DNA of 64,000 bases from Ochlerotatus camptorhynchus. Lineage: Eukaryota; Arthropoda; Insecta; Diptera; Culicidae. Below are positions 51,951 through 63,710 of this stretch, in pieces (the stretch's first letter is position 1; every line of letters starts with the position of its first letter). Under the pieces are notes generated by a model. It worked only from the letters and a program-made list of their open reading frames with translations, made no database searches and had not been told where the DNA came from. The stretch covers positions 2,060,001-2,124,000 of the forward strand of contig NW_027040577.1 of assembly GCF_037179485.1 (NCBI RefSeq), read 5' to 3'. A program made the position numbers and the translations under genes.

Positions 51951-54628
51951 GTCTAAACCGCTGACCATCGCTACCTGGAACGCTTGCTCTGTAAGAGCAA
52001 AACATATTGAGCTTGCCGACTTCCTCCGCAAGCATAGCATCGACGTGGTTCTTCTAACCGAGACCCACCTAAAGTCCGGTGACAGCTTCTGGTTGCCTGA
52101 CCACAACATTATCCGGCTTGATCGCACCAGCTCCGTGGGGGGGGGGGGGGTGTAGCGGTCATCGTCAGAAAGGGAATCAAGTTTTGCACTCTGCCCCACA
52201 TCCGTACTTCTATCATCGAGGCCATTAGTGTGGAGGTGGAATCACCAACTGGAAACGTCCGGTTCATCGCTGTTTACTGCCCACGCCAGTGTACCGCAAG
52301 CAACGGATTAGGAATCCAATTCAAGAAGGACCTGACCGCCATCACCCGTACTAGCTCCCGATTCATCGTTGGGGGCGACCTGAACGCCCGCCACGAAGCT
52401 TGGCGGAACTACCAGAGCAACCGGAACGGATGTCTATTGTTCGACCACGCACAACATGGATTGTACACTGTGCAATTTCCGGACGAACCAACTTTTATCT
52501 CTCCGGCGGGAAATCCCTCCACGCTGGACTTTTTCCTGTCAAACATCGGACTATCCAAGCCGGAGGCGCACAACGATCTCAGCTCCGACCAGCAACCGGT
52601 GATGACTGAAGTCGGTGTCAACGTGGTTCCTGCTAGAAGCTGTCTGCGTAAAGACTACCACCATGTCAACTGGGTGCAGTACGGACGAATGGTGGACAGC
52701 AACATCGATGAAAATCCACTACTCAACACCGTAGATGACATCGACCGGACGTTGGAAGGGCTCCAACAGGCCATAACCGTGACTGACGAGGCGTGCGTCC
52801 GACGAGTTCCTGTGAGGGGTAAGTTTATTGCCATTGATTCCCACACCCAACTTTTGATTCGCCTGAGAAATGTTCGTAGACGCCAGTTTCAGAGGACTGG
52901 AGATCTGGGCAAAAAACGTGAAATGGCTGATCTGAACAGACAGATTGCTTTCAGAATGGACTCACTCCGAAATGAAAGTTTCGGGCGTGTTGTCCAGAAT
53001 CTGGACGACCGCTCCAAACTATTCTGGAAGGTAGCCAAGGTCCTGAAAACTCATCCCAAACCCATTCCACCTCTCAGAGTCGAAAATGATGACGATCGGC
53101 TTTTAATCACCCCACAGGAGAAAGCAAATGCGATCGGCAAGCATGTCGCTTCATCGCATTTGCTTGGCTCGACTATTAAAAGTCCGCTCGATGATCAGGT
53201 TGCGCAATGCGTTCAAAACCTTGATGCCTCCCCTTGTGTCGTGCCACCGGCGGATATGATTACAGTACAACAGATTTGCTCAGCGCTGAAATGCACCAAG
53301 AACATGAAGGCTCCCGGGTTTGACGGTATATTTAACTTGATCTTGAAGAGACTCAGCATGAAAGTGCAGTCTCTTCTAACCGCTATCTGCAACAGATGTT
53401 TGGAACTGCACTACTTTCCAAGCATCTGGAAAGTAGCAAAAATCATACCGATCCGCAAACCCGGTAAGGATCCAACATTGTCTTCAAGCTACAGACCAAT
53501 AAGTCTCCTTTCAGCGCTGAGCAGAAACTCATTCTCAATCGTTTGCTCAAGTTTGTCGAGAAAAACAACATTCTCCTTCCGGAACAGTTTGGATTCAGAA
53601 AGGGGCACTTCACCAATCACCAGCTAGTGCGGGTGATGAATAACATCCGAAGTAACAATGCTGTATCCAAGTCCACAGCCATGGCCTTGCTAGACGGTGA
53701 AAAGGCGTTTGACAATGTTTGGCATGACGGACTTGTGTACAAGCTTTGTAACTTCAACTTTCCTTTACATCTGGTTAAAATCACCCGTATCCAGCAAAGG
53801 TCGTTTAAGGTATTGTTGAATGGTTGTCTTTCAGACACGTTTTCCATCCCAGCAGGAGTCCCGCAAGGCAGTCTGCTGGGCCCCTTGCTTTACAGCATTT
53901 ACACTTCCGACATTCCTCCCCTTGGAGACGGTTGCGTGTTTTTCCTGTTCGCAGATGATACCGCAATAGCCGTCAAAGGAAGGATGCCTCGCGAAATAAC
54001 GAACAAACTTCAACGATGCCTTAACGCCTTTGCTGATTATGCCACCACGTGGAAAATCAAAATCAATGCCTCCAAAACACAAGCGATCATGTTCCTCCAT
54101 CGGCAATCACCCAAACTGAAACCGGCTCCCTCTTGTACTGTAATCATGGATGGCACAAGGGTTGACTGGTCTGCCGAAGTAACCTATCTCGGGATGTTGT
54201 TCGATGAAAAGCTCCTCTTCCGTTCGCATGTAGAGAAAACAGTAGTCAAGTGTTCCGTCTTGATTAGGTGTTTGTATCCGCTGATATGTCGTAGATCCCG
54301 CCTCTCAAGGGTGAACAAACTGGCCGTCTACAAACAAATCATTGCACCTGCGATCCTCTACGCAGCTCCGGTGTGGGAATCATGTGCACAAATTCACAGG
54401 AACAAAATTCAGGTCGCTCATAATAGAGTGCTGAGGATGGTTCTTGATCGTCCTTTCGACACTAGAATAACAAATTTTCATGAAGAGGCAGACATTGCCA
54501 AAATAGATTCCAAAATTAACGAAATTAGCACCAAATTTAAACAAAAATGTATTTTATCAGAACATGATTTGTGCAGCAATTTGTATATGGTAGATTATGT
54601 GTATATAGTAGTTGTAGGTTATTTGTAG
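51946..54628 (+). pseudogene. A3 ORF2: endonuclease-reverse transcriptase, multiple frameshifts
   Basis: Starts MVSKPLTIATWNACSVRAK at 51946. The endonuclease continues to RTSSVGGGGV, where a 14-G run (52137-52150) shifts the frame. It resumes at about 52155 and is open from 52230 to about 53525 (GGDLNARHEAW, SSDQQPV, KNMKAPGFDGIFN, RKPGKDP). A second shift near 53525 leads to the RT frame 53543-54628, with MALLDGEKAFDNVWHDGLVY, AGVPQGSLLGPLLY and FADD (53948-53959). A 9-bp deletion lies near 53795 (KITRIQQRSF against KITRSYLQQRSF in A1). SSDH reads SSDQ, a change in an endonuclease catalytic motif. Confidence 0.88.
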
Positions 54629-54875
54629 TTGTAAATAGTAGTTATAAGTAGTCTCCTTTTTCAAATTTAAAACAAACCAATCATACCAAGGTGGTCATTC
54701 TTAAAACACGCCTGATAGGACTAGGAACTGTAATTAATAATAATTGAAATTTCAAAGGAACTAAAGTTGAAAAGACGCGTCTGTGTCACTTGATAAGTAA
54801 TACATGTTAACCACACAAATTCAAGAAATATAGATCATTTAAAGTTAAAAAAAAAAGTTTAAAGTTTAAAGAAAA

Positions 54876-55055
54876 TGTGTTTATTGAGCATTTGGCTGGA
54901 GCCTCTGTCATCCGGTTCAAGTTACACCAGTCAACAGAAATGCTAGATCGTTAGTGGAGGTGACAAGTTGGCAGCCCTCTACAATTAATCCGGTTGGATT
55001 GGAATCCGGCAGGAAATCGGTGCAGAAGGAGCTCTAGGTGGCAGTGGTTAACCAA
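54876..55055. other. Spacer between A3 and SINE cluster
   Basis: Nothing recognisable apart from the right copy of the A3 target duplication. Confidence 0.4.
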
Positions 55056-55210
55056 AGGCGCCGGTGGTGTAGTGGTAAGTGTGATTGCCTCTCAACCCAG
55101 CAGGCCTGGGTTCAATCCAAGTCGGCGCCGCCAGGATGTTCTGAGGCATAACATCTCTGATCACGGGGACGTAAAGCCGTTCTACCCCGGTTCATCCGGA
55201 AGTTCAAGAT
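55056..55210 (+). mobile_element. tRNA-derived SINE, GGCGCCGGTGG family, plus strand
   Basis: The tRNA-like head GGCGCCGGTGGTGTAGTGG has box A-like GTGTAGTGGTAAG and box B-like GGGTTCAATCCAAG, then body GATGTTCTGAGGCATAACAT. The body is shorter than that of the minus-strand copy next to it, so it appears truncated or joined to it. Confidence 0.78.
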
Positions 55211-55214
55211 GCTT

Positions 55215-55441
55215 ACCGTCGATCTTGTTTTCCGTACTGAGTACCAATGCTATGGACGCCAGAAAGGCAGCTCCCACACCTGGACCCTACCTATCGACTC
55301 ATCTACTCATGAACCGGGGACCAACGGATTCAGATATTTTATGCCTCAGGACATCCCGGCTGCGCCGACTGGGATTAAGCCCAGGCCCTTTGGGTGAGAA
55401 CCAATCACGCTTACCACGCTTAAGAGTTTGTAATAACAAAA
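55215..55441 (-). mobile_element. tRNA-derived SINE, same family, minus strand
   Basis: On the minus strand the head (TAAGCGTGATTGGTTCTCAC, box B-like GGGCTTAATCCCAG) is followed by GATGTCCTGAGGCATAA and by the longer body with GGAGCTGCCTTTCTGGCGTC, as in the copy at 11485. It forms an inverted pair with 55056-55210. Confidence 0.78.
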
Positions 55442-55737
55442 ATGTAAACTATACTGAATAAATTTCAATTTATTTAACTGACGTTCAACAGTATTCAGTA
55501 TTGTTGTCTTTAATTTAAAAGTGGTATTTTTCATTAAACTAAGATTCAACGAATCAGAATTATATATAAAATAACGGTAAATTGTTTTCAATATTGAGAA
55601 ATCAGTGGTTTTCTTTGAAATTGTAAGAGATTTTGAAAGAAATTGCCTACATTTAGGTGAAACTATGCATTTTAAATCGTTTTTCATATGTGTGCTACAC
55701 AATTTTTTTGTAGCATTGATTTATTAATAGTACAAGG
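55442..55737. other. AT-rich spacer
   Basis: AT-rich spacer between SINEs. No gene or repeat end recognised. Confidence 0.35.
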
Positions 55738-56003
55738 TTTTTTTTCTATATTCAACGTCGATCTCCATTCCGCAATCAGGTGCCAATCACCGACGAGTGT
55801 CGCTTTCCAATTTGTGATTAATCACTGACGGAAATCGCGTGCCAGGGAGGCGACCCATGGGCCGGGACCAATGGATTTATATTCCTCCGTGACCAGAAAT
55901 AGTTTCGCCTCCGAAAAATTCCAACAACTTCGGCTAGTATTGAACCCGGCGACACTGGGTTGAAAAATCAGTCACGCTTACCACTAAACCACCGGCGCCA
56001 TCC
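55738..56003 (-). mobile_element. tRNA-derived SINE with A tail, minus strand
   Basis: On the minus strand it starts GATGGCGCCGGTGGTTTAGT and has a box B-like GGGTTCAATACTAG. The body holds TTTTTCGGAGGCGAAAC and GGTCGCCTCCCTGGCACGC, and it ends in a run of eight A (plus-strand T run at 55738-55745). This is the most complete copy of the family in the window. Confidence 0.78.
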
Positions 56004-56225
56004 ACCCTAAAATGTTCAATGTACTCATTACTGAACTATCATGTGCTACGTTCGACAAGACGTCATGAGTCCTGTCAACCAACCTATTTACGTTTCATCT
56101 ATCCAGCCCGCTGTTAGCACCTTCTTGATAAAGTAATTACTTATCAGCCAACCATCACCTCGAATCATCTCGAGAAAATCCACCCTGCTTTTACTCACTC
56201 ACATAAACCACATACAATACGACAG

Positions 56226-56520
56226 AGCAGTACACTCAGGCCTATTTTTACACGGTGGATAAGTACCGTGTAAACAAATCTCATAAAAACATCCACCAAG
56301 ATTGCTTACTTTCACTTGCTAAACTATTTGCAATCCTTTATATTATGATACAATACCTAATTTTAGCATGTTAGTGTCAAAATACACAGTTTTTTTTTTT
56401 TTTCTGGTTTTTTAAGTATTCCATTTGACTACCTATGATCCAAAATGGATAACGTGCTAGAAATTAGTACAATAAGTCGAGTCCGCGAGAAAAAAACAGT
56501 GTAAAGAGAGACTTCAGTGT
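56226..56520. mobile_element. Probable MITE, ends ACACTsAr...TTTACACrGT
   Basis: The left end GTACACTCAGGCCTATTTTT followed by ACACGG, and the right end (reverse complement TATACACTGAAGTCTCTC followed by TTTACACTGT), form an imperfect inverted pair of about 30 bp. The interior includes a T14 run near 56390. Boundaries are approximate. Confidence 0.5.
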
Positions 56521-57334
56521 ATATACCACCGACCACCAATAAAAACCAGGATGAAAGAGGGAAACAAGTCTTGCTTTGAAATAAACCAGATCCCATTCAT
56601 AAAATTTCCATCTCCTTTAACGGCCTCGCATAAACGTGATCTCCACCACATTCATTGGATTGCGAGCGGAGGGGGGTGCGTGCATTTCTACACAACAAAC
56701 CGCAAGGATGACCAGAAATGGCTTCTGTGTTTCTTGGATGATGATGGTTTTGCACGAAGGGGACGAATGTAGGAGGAAATAAACCATCATAAATATGGCG
56801 TCGCTAAAGCAATTCCCTTTTGACACCTCGTTTCAAAACAACTGTTTGTTTGGATGGATTTATCTGATTTTGGTTGGCGTCTGATTGTGGTTTGAGTAGA
56901 ATTAGAAAATGAGATTTGTGGTTTTTTTTTTGTACGTAGAGTTCTGAGGAATAAAATAGTGCACTGCTGAGGTTGAGCAGCTCAGATATAATAATTAAAC
57001 ATTGCATTGATGTGGACAGTTTCGGGTTTTGCATACAAAGCACGGTACAGGTGCATTGGTCATTGTTATTGAAAGATTTCACGCGATCATTATTTTTGAC
57101 ATCGTCTCTTGAAGAATTGACTCTCACATAAACCTTCGTCATTATCTCATCAATTTGTTCGTTAGTGACAAATGTATTCTTCTTCTTCGCCTTTTAAGCT
57201 TATTGCTTATACTGTAAACCTTATAGAATACACTGGAACCGCCATTTACGAACCATACAGGGGGTTCATAAATCGAATTAGTGCGTAATAAAAATCGTTA
57301 TTTGGGATTTACTTCGTAAAGAAGAGGTTTATCA
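56521..57334. other. Unassigned sequence
   Basis: Overlapping frames at 56551-56772 (plus) and 56617-56826 (minus) are probably chance. A G-run lies near 56670. No gene supported. Confidence 0.3.
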
Positions 57335-58298
57335 AAATATTGTCAAATACCCCACAATATGGTATTCTTGGAATCGGAGTGACATTTAGAAACCATTTCT
57401 GATGCCATTTTGAATTCCAAGATGAGGCGTTTTGTTAGAGAAAACTCGGAAATACTGCCAATTACCCAACAATATGGTTATTTTTAGAATCGGGGTGACA
57501 TGTGAAGACCGAAAATCTATGACGCTATTTTTAAATCCAAGATGCTAGCTTCCGGATACAGAAAAACTTGGAAACAGTGCCAAATACCCCACAATATGGG
57601 TATTTTATTGGAATCGGGGTGACGTGTAGAGTCCGGAAATCCATTTTGAAATCAAAGATGGTGGTTTCCGGTAAGAGTAAAACTTGGACATTCTGTCAAA
57701 TACTCTTCAATATTGATTTCCTGATCCGACACGTCACCCTGATTCCAAAAATACTTATATTGGGGGTTATTTGATAGTATTTTTCAGTTTGTAACCGGAA
57801 GCCACAATCTTGAAATTCAAAATTTCTTCAGATATGGGTTTCCGAACCCCACACTTCACTCCGATTCCAAAAACACCTATATTATGGGCAATTTGGCAGT
57901 ATTTTCCAGTTTTCTGTATCCGGAAGCCACCATCTGGTATTTCAAAATGCCTTAAGCCATGAATTTCTGATCTCTACCGTCACCCCGATTCAAAATATAC
58001 CAATATTTTGTGGTATTTCACAGTATTTCCCGGTTTTCCTTTACCCGAAAGCCGCCATATTGAATTTCAAAATGCGTCATGCTAGAATTTCCGGTCCCTA
58101 AACCTCACCCCGATTTCAAAAATACCCACATTGTGGGTAATTCGGCAGTACTTCACAGTTTTCTGTAACCGGAAGCCGTTGTCTTGAATTTCAAACTGGC
58201 GTCAGTCCCTAAACGTCATCCCGATTCTAAAAATTCACATATTATAGGGTATTTGCACTATTTTTCAGTTTATCTCATACCGGAAGCCGCCATATCAA
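57335..58298. repeat. Inverted satellite array, monomer about 120 bp
   Basis: The left arm (57335-57715) has about three monomers marked by CCCAACAATATGG and AGAATCGGGGTGAC-type motifs at about 57356, 57469 and 57593. The right arm (57725-58298) has five monomers in the opposite orientation, marked by GATTCCAAAAATAC-type motifs near 57741, 57863, 57979, 58103 and 58223, and CCGGAAGCCGCCAT-type motifs. The orientation flips near 57715-57725. Monomers are diverged, so the array is old or not homogenised. Confidence 0.85.
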
Positions 58299-58917
58299 AA
58301 TGGAGACAGACATGGTGTTCGTGTTCGAACACTTGTTGCGATTTAACACCCGTGCTATCGAGGATTCCACGACGCTGCCGGCTACGATGGTGTGGCTTTA
58401 CAGTAGCCATCTGGCAGAGCATCTTGCACCGGGTCTAGCTCACCCTACGGTACTGCTGCAGACGGCACAGTATTTGGCTAGCAGCAGATGCTTAATTTCA
58501 CCGGACAAGTGTCTACGTCGGTTACTCAATAGACTGAGTATTAACAGCAGTACACACTCTTTTCATCGGTCAACAAGCAGTTCGCTTATCATCACAGAAA
58601 GTGCAACAGATAACAGCAGATTCACTGTCGAAATCAAGTCACATAAAAAAAGCTCGTTTTTGAGGGGGAGTATGTTCGTGCAGGCGACTACTACTGCCTC
58701 TACCCTTAACATAAAGTAACTACTGTACCTACCCATAGATGTCGCCACTTGTCCCCGTATCATTGTCATTGTTTTTGTAGTTTCCTTGTTATGTTACAAT
58801 AAATAAACGTTTTATAGTTCTCATACCTCCGCCATGGCAGGACGGTCAAATAATCGTTCTCGTTTCAATATCTCCTTTTATCACAAAACGTAAAAGTCGG
58901 GTCCTATCCGTGCGCGA
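58299..58917 (+). mobile_element. Inserted segment, probable LTR-element remnant
   Basis: Interrupts the satellite array, which resumes at 58918. A 139-residue frame (58300-58719; VFEHLLRFNTRAIEDSTTLP) has no recognised domain. At 58656-58672 TTTTTGAGGGGGAGTATG resembles a polypurine tract followed by an LTR start (TGTTCGTGC, 58673 on). A polyadenylation-type CAATAAATAAACG lies near 58798-58809. This could be the 3' end and LTR of a copia-like element. Tentative. Confidence 0.4.
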
Positions 58918-58984
58918 TCACATGGATTTCCGGTCGCTACACGTAAGCCAGATTCCAAAAATACCTAAATTGAGGGGTATTGCT
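58918..58984. repeat. Satellite monomer, right of the insertion
   Basis: GGATTTCCGGTCGCTACACG and CAGATTCCAAAAATACC match the right-arm monomers in phase with the array before 58299. Confidence 0.7.
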
Positions 58985-58985
58985 C

Positions 58986-61789
58986 ACTGACGAACAAGCA
59001 TAGAGAGCTACTCGATTTCCTCAACACCAAGGAGGTCGACATTGCTATTATCACCGAGACGCACTTGAAGCCCGAACTGAACGTATTCCTTCCCGACTTC
59101 CGGCTCTGGAGGTGGAGGAGTGGCCATCGCTGCAAGACGGAACATCAATTGCCGGCTGCTACCAAACTTCCAGCTGAAAACAATTGAAGCCATCGGAGTG
59201 GAGGTGAGCACATCACTTGGCCCAATCACCATCATCGCGGCCTACTGCCCCAAGCAAACCAACATCAGGGACGGGTCGTCAGTGGCCCTCCGGAAAGACA
59301 TCAACAAATGCACCCGGAGGAGCGGGAACTTTATCATCGCTGGCGATCTGAACGCAAAACATCAAGCTTGGGGCAACGGTCGGAGCAATAGAAACGGCAT
59401 CATCCTCAATGAAGACCTGCAAGAGGGCCACTATACCATCTTGGCCCCGGACTCTTCCACCCGGTTGAGTCGGTCTGGGGTCCATGCGACCATCGACATC
59501 TTCGTAAGCAACATGGGACACAACGTCTCGCAACCTGTGGCATTCCAAGAGCTGAGCTCGGACCACTACCCGGTGGTGGCCGAAGTTGGATCCTCGGTAA
59601 ACCGATTCGAAGCTACCCGGCGCAACTACCATCGAGTCAACTGGGCGCAATATCAACACTGCGTCGGCACAACCATCGACTACGATGTCCAACCGGGGAC
59701 GTCAGTAGATGTCAAACCATCCAGGAGGCGATTTCCCGGGCCAGGGAACAACACGTGCCAGTATCCAGACAGGTGAGTAACACTCTGAACCTTGACAGCC
59801 CTACCAAAGATCTCATTAGACTCCGTAACACCATTCGTAGGCAGTACCAGCGTACTGGCCTGCCTAACTTGAAGACCAATTGTAATCGATTAACAAAGAT
59901 CATTCAGGCTAGGATGGTGGATCTCAGAAATAACGATTTTGCTAGTAAGACCCGCTCTCTCCCAGATGGTGCTAAGCCCTTCTGGAAACTTACAAAAATT
60001 CTTAAAAACAAGCCTAGACCCATTCCCCCACTGACCCCACTGGATCGTCCCGGCGACCCAGTGGTTCATCTGATAACTCCTGAAGAGAAGGCTGCCGCGA
60101 TAGGTCAACACTTCGTCAGCTCCCATAATCTCGGACAAAACATCGTCAGCCCTCATGAATCTGAGGTTGCTGAAAATGCAACCAATCTTCTTCAGATTCC
60201 TAACATTTTTCCAGAGGAATCCGAGATTACGGCTGACGAACTGTTGGCCTATATCAAATCATCTAAAAACATGAAGGCCCCAGGTTTCGACAACATCCTG
60301 AATCTGGAACTCAAACACTTGAGTTCCAGATTCTACAACCATCTGGCACTGATTTTTAATCAGTGCCTCGGACTTGGCTACTTCCCTTCGTGTTGGAAGT
60401 CAGCTAAAGTTATACCCATCCGGAAACCTGGGAAGGATCCGTCCTCTCCTTCAAGTTATCGACCAATCAGCCTTCTCTCAGGGTTATCAAAACTGTTCGA
60501 AAGAGCACTGTACCACCGGCTCCTAACATCTGCCTATGAAAACAACTTGTTACTCGAGGAAAGTTTGGTTTTCGGAAAGGTCGTTCGACCGTCCACTAGC
60601 TGACTCGAGTAACAAACATTCTCAGACGAAACAAGTCTGTTTCGAAAACATCTGCCATGGCGTTTTTGGACGTTGAAAAAGCATTCGACAATGTCTGGCA
60701 TGATGGCCTGGTGTTCAAATTGCAGCAGTACGGTCTTCCATTCTTCCTAGTGAAGATCATAAACAACTATTTATCAGACAGGACGTTCCGAGTCTCTCTG
60801 AATGGCATCTCATCGGATGCTTTCAACATCGGTGCCGGGGTTCCACAAGGAAGCATTCTTGGCCCCATCCTATTCAACCTGTTCACCTCCGATATGCCGG
60901 CTCTCCCTGATGGTGGATCGTTGTCTCTGTTCGCAGATGACACATCCATCGTCTACAAGGGTAGGGTCATCGGAGCTCTGACTGCCAAACTTCAGAGAGG
61001 CCTGGACGTTCTGTCTGAATATTTCAACAGCTGGAAGATCCGTATCAACGTAGTAAAGACCCAGGTCATTATCTTTCCACACTCTAAATCTCCTAGACTT
61101 GTTCCGTCGGAGAATAACAAGATCTGCCTGAACGGCACAGTGGTGGAATGGTTCAAAGAGGTCGTGTACCTCGGGCTAACACTAGACAGCAAGCTTCTTT
61201 TCAGGGAGCACGTTGACAAAACAAAAACCAAGTGCAACATCTTGATAAGATTAACATAAGACAACAGGAAGTCAACCCTGTCCCTGAAAAATAAGCTTGT
61301 TGTCTACAAACAAATAATCCTTCCTGTAATCGAGTACGGTATGCCAATCTGGGAGAGTTGCGCAAAATGCCATCACCTTAAACTCCAAAGGATCCAGAAC
61401 AAGATCCTTAAGATGGTCCTAAACAGTCCCCCGCGGACTAGAAATTCTGAGATCCACTTCCTGGCTGGAATTCAAACATTAGAAGAACGCAGAGTATTCA
61501 TCCTGGAAAGGTTCAGAGACACCTGTCTGAGATCAAATCATCAGATCATACGTGATCTAGCACGTTAGGTTAAGTTATACTCGTAGTTAAGTAGGTTATC
61601 ACTTTTTTCAATTCAAATAAAACACATCCCCAAAGGGGTATTCTGTAAACTAGTTGAAAAACGCAAATATTAAATTAGAATATCAAATTAAACAAAGATG
61701 AAGAGCCAAGTAGGCTAATAAATTAAAATGATAAATCAATGTACTACCATAATCAACAGAAATAAACATAATTTTACTACTACTACTAC
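58986..61789 (+). mobile_element. Jockey-clade element B2, 5'-truncated
   Basis: Same family as B1. It begins inside the endonuclease coding region, lacking ORF1, and keeps the RT, the 3' UTR and the (TAC)n tail (61775-61789). It is inserted in the satellite array. The left junction is abrupt, as expected for incomplete reverse transcription. The right flank passes directly into the truncated A4, so the original target duplication is not visible. Confidence 0.88.
58990..61568 (+). pseudogene. B2 ORF2 relic: endonuclease-reverse transcriptase
   Basis: The pieces read as one ORF2 with several frame changes. The endonuclease starts at LLDFLNTKEVDIAIITETHL, and a small deletion near 59105 shifts the frame before GGGVAIAARRN. 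The frame 59120-59776 includes IIAGDLNAKHQAWGNGRSNR, SGVHATIDIFVSNMG and SSDHYPVVAEV. Another change near 59715 leads to 59755-60603, with SSKNMKAPGFDNILNLELKH and RKPGKDPSSPSSYRPISLL. After a shift near 60570, the RT palm frame 60657-61259 has LDVEKAFDNVWHDGLVF, AGVPQGSILGPILFNLF and FADD (60930-60941). The last piece, 61341-61568, ends RDLAR. The endonuclease and RT residues visible are largely conserved, but the frame is broken at least four times. Confidence 0.85.
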
Positions 61790-61803
61790 GCCTTCGCATC
61801 ATA

Positions 61804-63710
61804 GCAATTGATTCCCACACCAAACTCTTGATTCGGCTCAGAAATGTTCGTAGACGCCAGTTTCAGAGGACTGGGGATCTGCAGCGTAAATACGAAATGG
61901 TCGATCGGAATCGGCAGATCGCTTCCAGAATGGTCTCAATCCGGAACGAGAGTTTCGGGCGTCTCGTTCAGAACCTAGACGACCGTTCCAGACCACTCTG
62001 GAAGGTTGCCAAGGTGCTGAAGTCTTACCCCAAGCCCATTCCACCACTTAGAGTCAATGACGAACGGCTTATCACCAACGAAGAGAAGGCCAATGCGATT
62101 GGGGAGCACATTGCCCAGTCAAATTTGCTTGGCTCCAAAATCCCAAGTCCACTCGAGAACCAGGTTGCGCAGTGCGTCCAGACGTTAGATGTCTCCCCTT
62201 GTGCCGTCCCTCCAGAAGAACGGATTACAGAGGAACAAATTTGCTCAGCGCTGAAATACAATAAGAACATGAAGGCTCCCGGGTTTGACGGAATATTCAA
62301 CATAGCGTTGAAAAATCTCAGCCCGAGGGTGCACTCGCTGCTGGCTGCCATCCTCAACAGATGCTTGGAGCTGCACTACAAACCTGGGAAAGACCCTTCA
62401 CTACCGTCAAGCTACAGACCGATTAGCCTGCTCTCAGCGCTGAGCAAACTGTTCGAAAAATTGATCCTTAGCCGACTGAACAAGTTTGTGGAGGAACATG
62501 ATATTCTTCTTCCGGAACAGTTCGGGTTCCGCAAGGGGCATTCCACCAATCATCAGCTAGTGCGGGTGATGAATAACATCCGAAGTAAGAAACCTGTATC
62601 CAAGTCCACAGCCATGGCCTTGTTAGACGTCGAAAAGGCGTTTGACAATGTCTGGCACGATGGACTTATATACAAGCTTTGTAACTCCAACTTTCCACCA
62701 TACCTTGTGAAAATCACCCGTAACTACCTCCAGCAAAGGTCGTTCAGGGTGTCGTTTAATAGTTCCCTTTCGGGACAATTTCCGATCCCAGCAGGTGTTC
62801 CGCAAGGGAGTCTGCTGGGACCACTGCTTTACAGCATCTACACGTCGGACATCCCTCCTCTAGGAGACGGTTGCGTGTTCTTCCTGTTTGCAGATGACAC
62901 CGCGATAGCCGTCAAGGGTAGGATGCCTCGTGAAATTACAAGCTCCAACGATGCCTTGACACCTTTACTGATTATGCCACCACGTGGAAAATCAAAATCA
63001 ACGCCTTGAAAACCCAAGCGATCATGTTCCTTCACCGACAATCGCCAAAACTTAAACCGTCTCCCTCCTGTACCGTAATAATCGATGGTACAAGGGTCGA
63101 GTGGTCCGCTGATGTTACTTATCTCGGGATGTTGTTCGATGAGAAGCTCCTGTTCCGCTCGCACATAGAGAAAACCCTAGTTAAGTGCTCCGCCTTGGTT
63201 TGTATTCACTCATTTGCCACAGATCCCGCCTCTCAAGGCAAAACAAACTGGCTGTCTACAAACAGATCATAGTCCCCGCGATCTTCTATACCACCCCGGT
63301 GTGGGAATCGTGCGCTCAGACCCACAGGAACAAAATCCAGGTTGCACAGAATAGAGTGTTGAGGATGATCCTAGATCGTCCATTCGACACAAGAATAGCA
63401 GACCTCCATCAAGAGGCAGAAATTCCCAAAGTAGATTCCAAAATTGAGGATATGACAACCAAATTTATCAAAAAATGCAATCTTTCTGAACATGCTTTAA
63501 AAAGCAATTTGTACATAGTAGGTTAAGTGTATATAGTAGAGTAGGTTAGTTCTAAGCTGTAAATAGTAGTATTAAGTAGTTTTTCTTCAAATTCTAAAAA
63601 CAAAACAAACCAATCCCACCAAGGTGGTCGACCGTGTACTAAGTCTAGGACTAATTCTGTAAAACAAATTTTGAATTTTGCCCATACCTAAAGATGAAGA
63701 AAGCAATTAA
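61804..63710 (+). mobile_element. Jockey-clade element A4, 5'-truncated
   Basis: Same family as A1 and A3. It begins at ATTGATTCCCACACCAAACT in the middle of ORF2, so ORF1 and the endonuclease are missing. The 3' UTR shares ACCAATCCCACCAAGGTGGT with A1. The 3' end is approximate. It lies immediately after the B2 tail. Confidence 0.85.
61828..63526 (+). pseudogene. A4 ORF2 relic: reverse transcriptase part
   Basis: The frame 61828-63009 carries the pre-RT region and RT, with KNMKAPGFDGIFNIALKNLS and MALLDVEKAFDNVWHDGLIY, AGVPQGSLLGPLLY and FADD (62887-62898). Against A1 there is an internal deletion (CLELHYKPGKDP, where A1 has LHYFPSIW and about 15 residues more). A small deletion near 62940 (REITSSND) shifts the frame. 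The C-terminal region continues at 63006-63200 and 63185-63526 (NKIQVAQNRVLRMILDRPFD, ending SNLYIVG). It is not functional. Confidence 0.85.

Larger units (their letters stand above)
50539..54875 (+). mobile_element. Jockey-clade element A3, same family as A1, degraded
   Basis: A 4.34-kb full-length copy. TGTGTTTA precedes it (50531-50538) and follows its A-rich end (54876-54883), a likely 8-bp duplication. The 5' UTR matches that of A1 (TCGTCAGTAGTGTCGGTCGC). The 3' UTR ends GATCATTTAAAGTT plus A-rich repeats. Both ORFs carry frameshifts. It lies only about 56 bp downstream of the histone-stem-loop element, but its own target is not the H4 promoter. Confidence 0.9.

Noticed and set aside
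55056..55130. Functional tRNA gene
   Set aside because: Same head as several dispersed copies (11485, 49962, 56003) with a shared body, so it is a SINE.
58300..58719. Copia integrase or RNase H gene
   Set aside because: The 139-residue frame shows none of the copia motifs. Only the polypurine-LTR-like junction after it suggests an LTR element.
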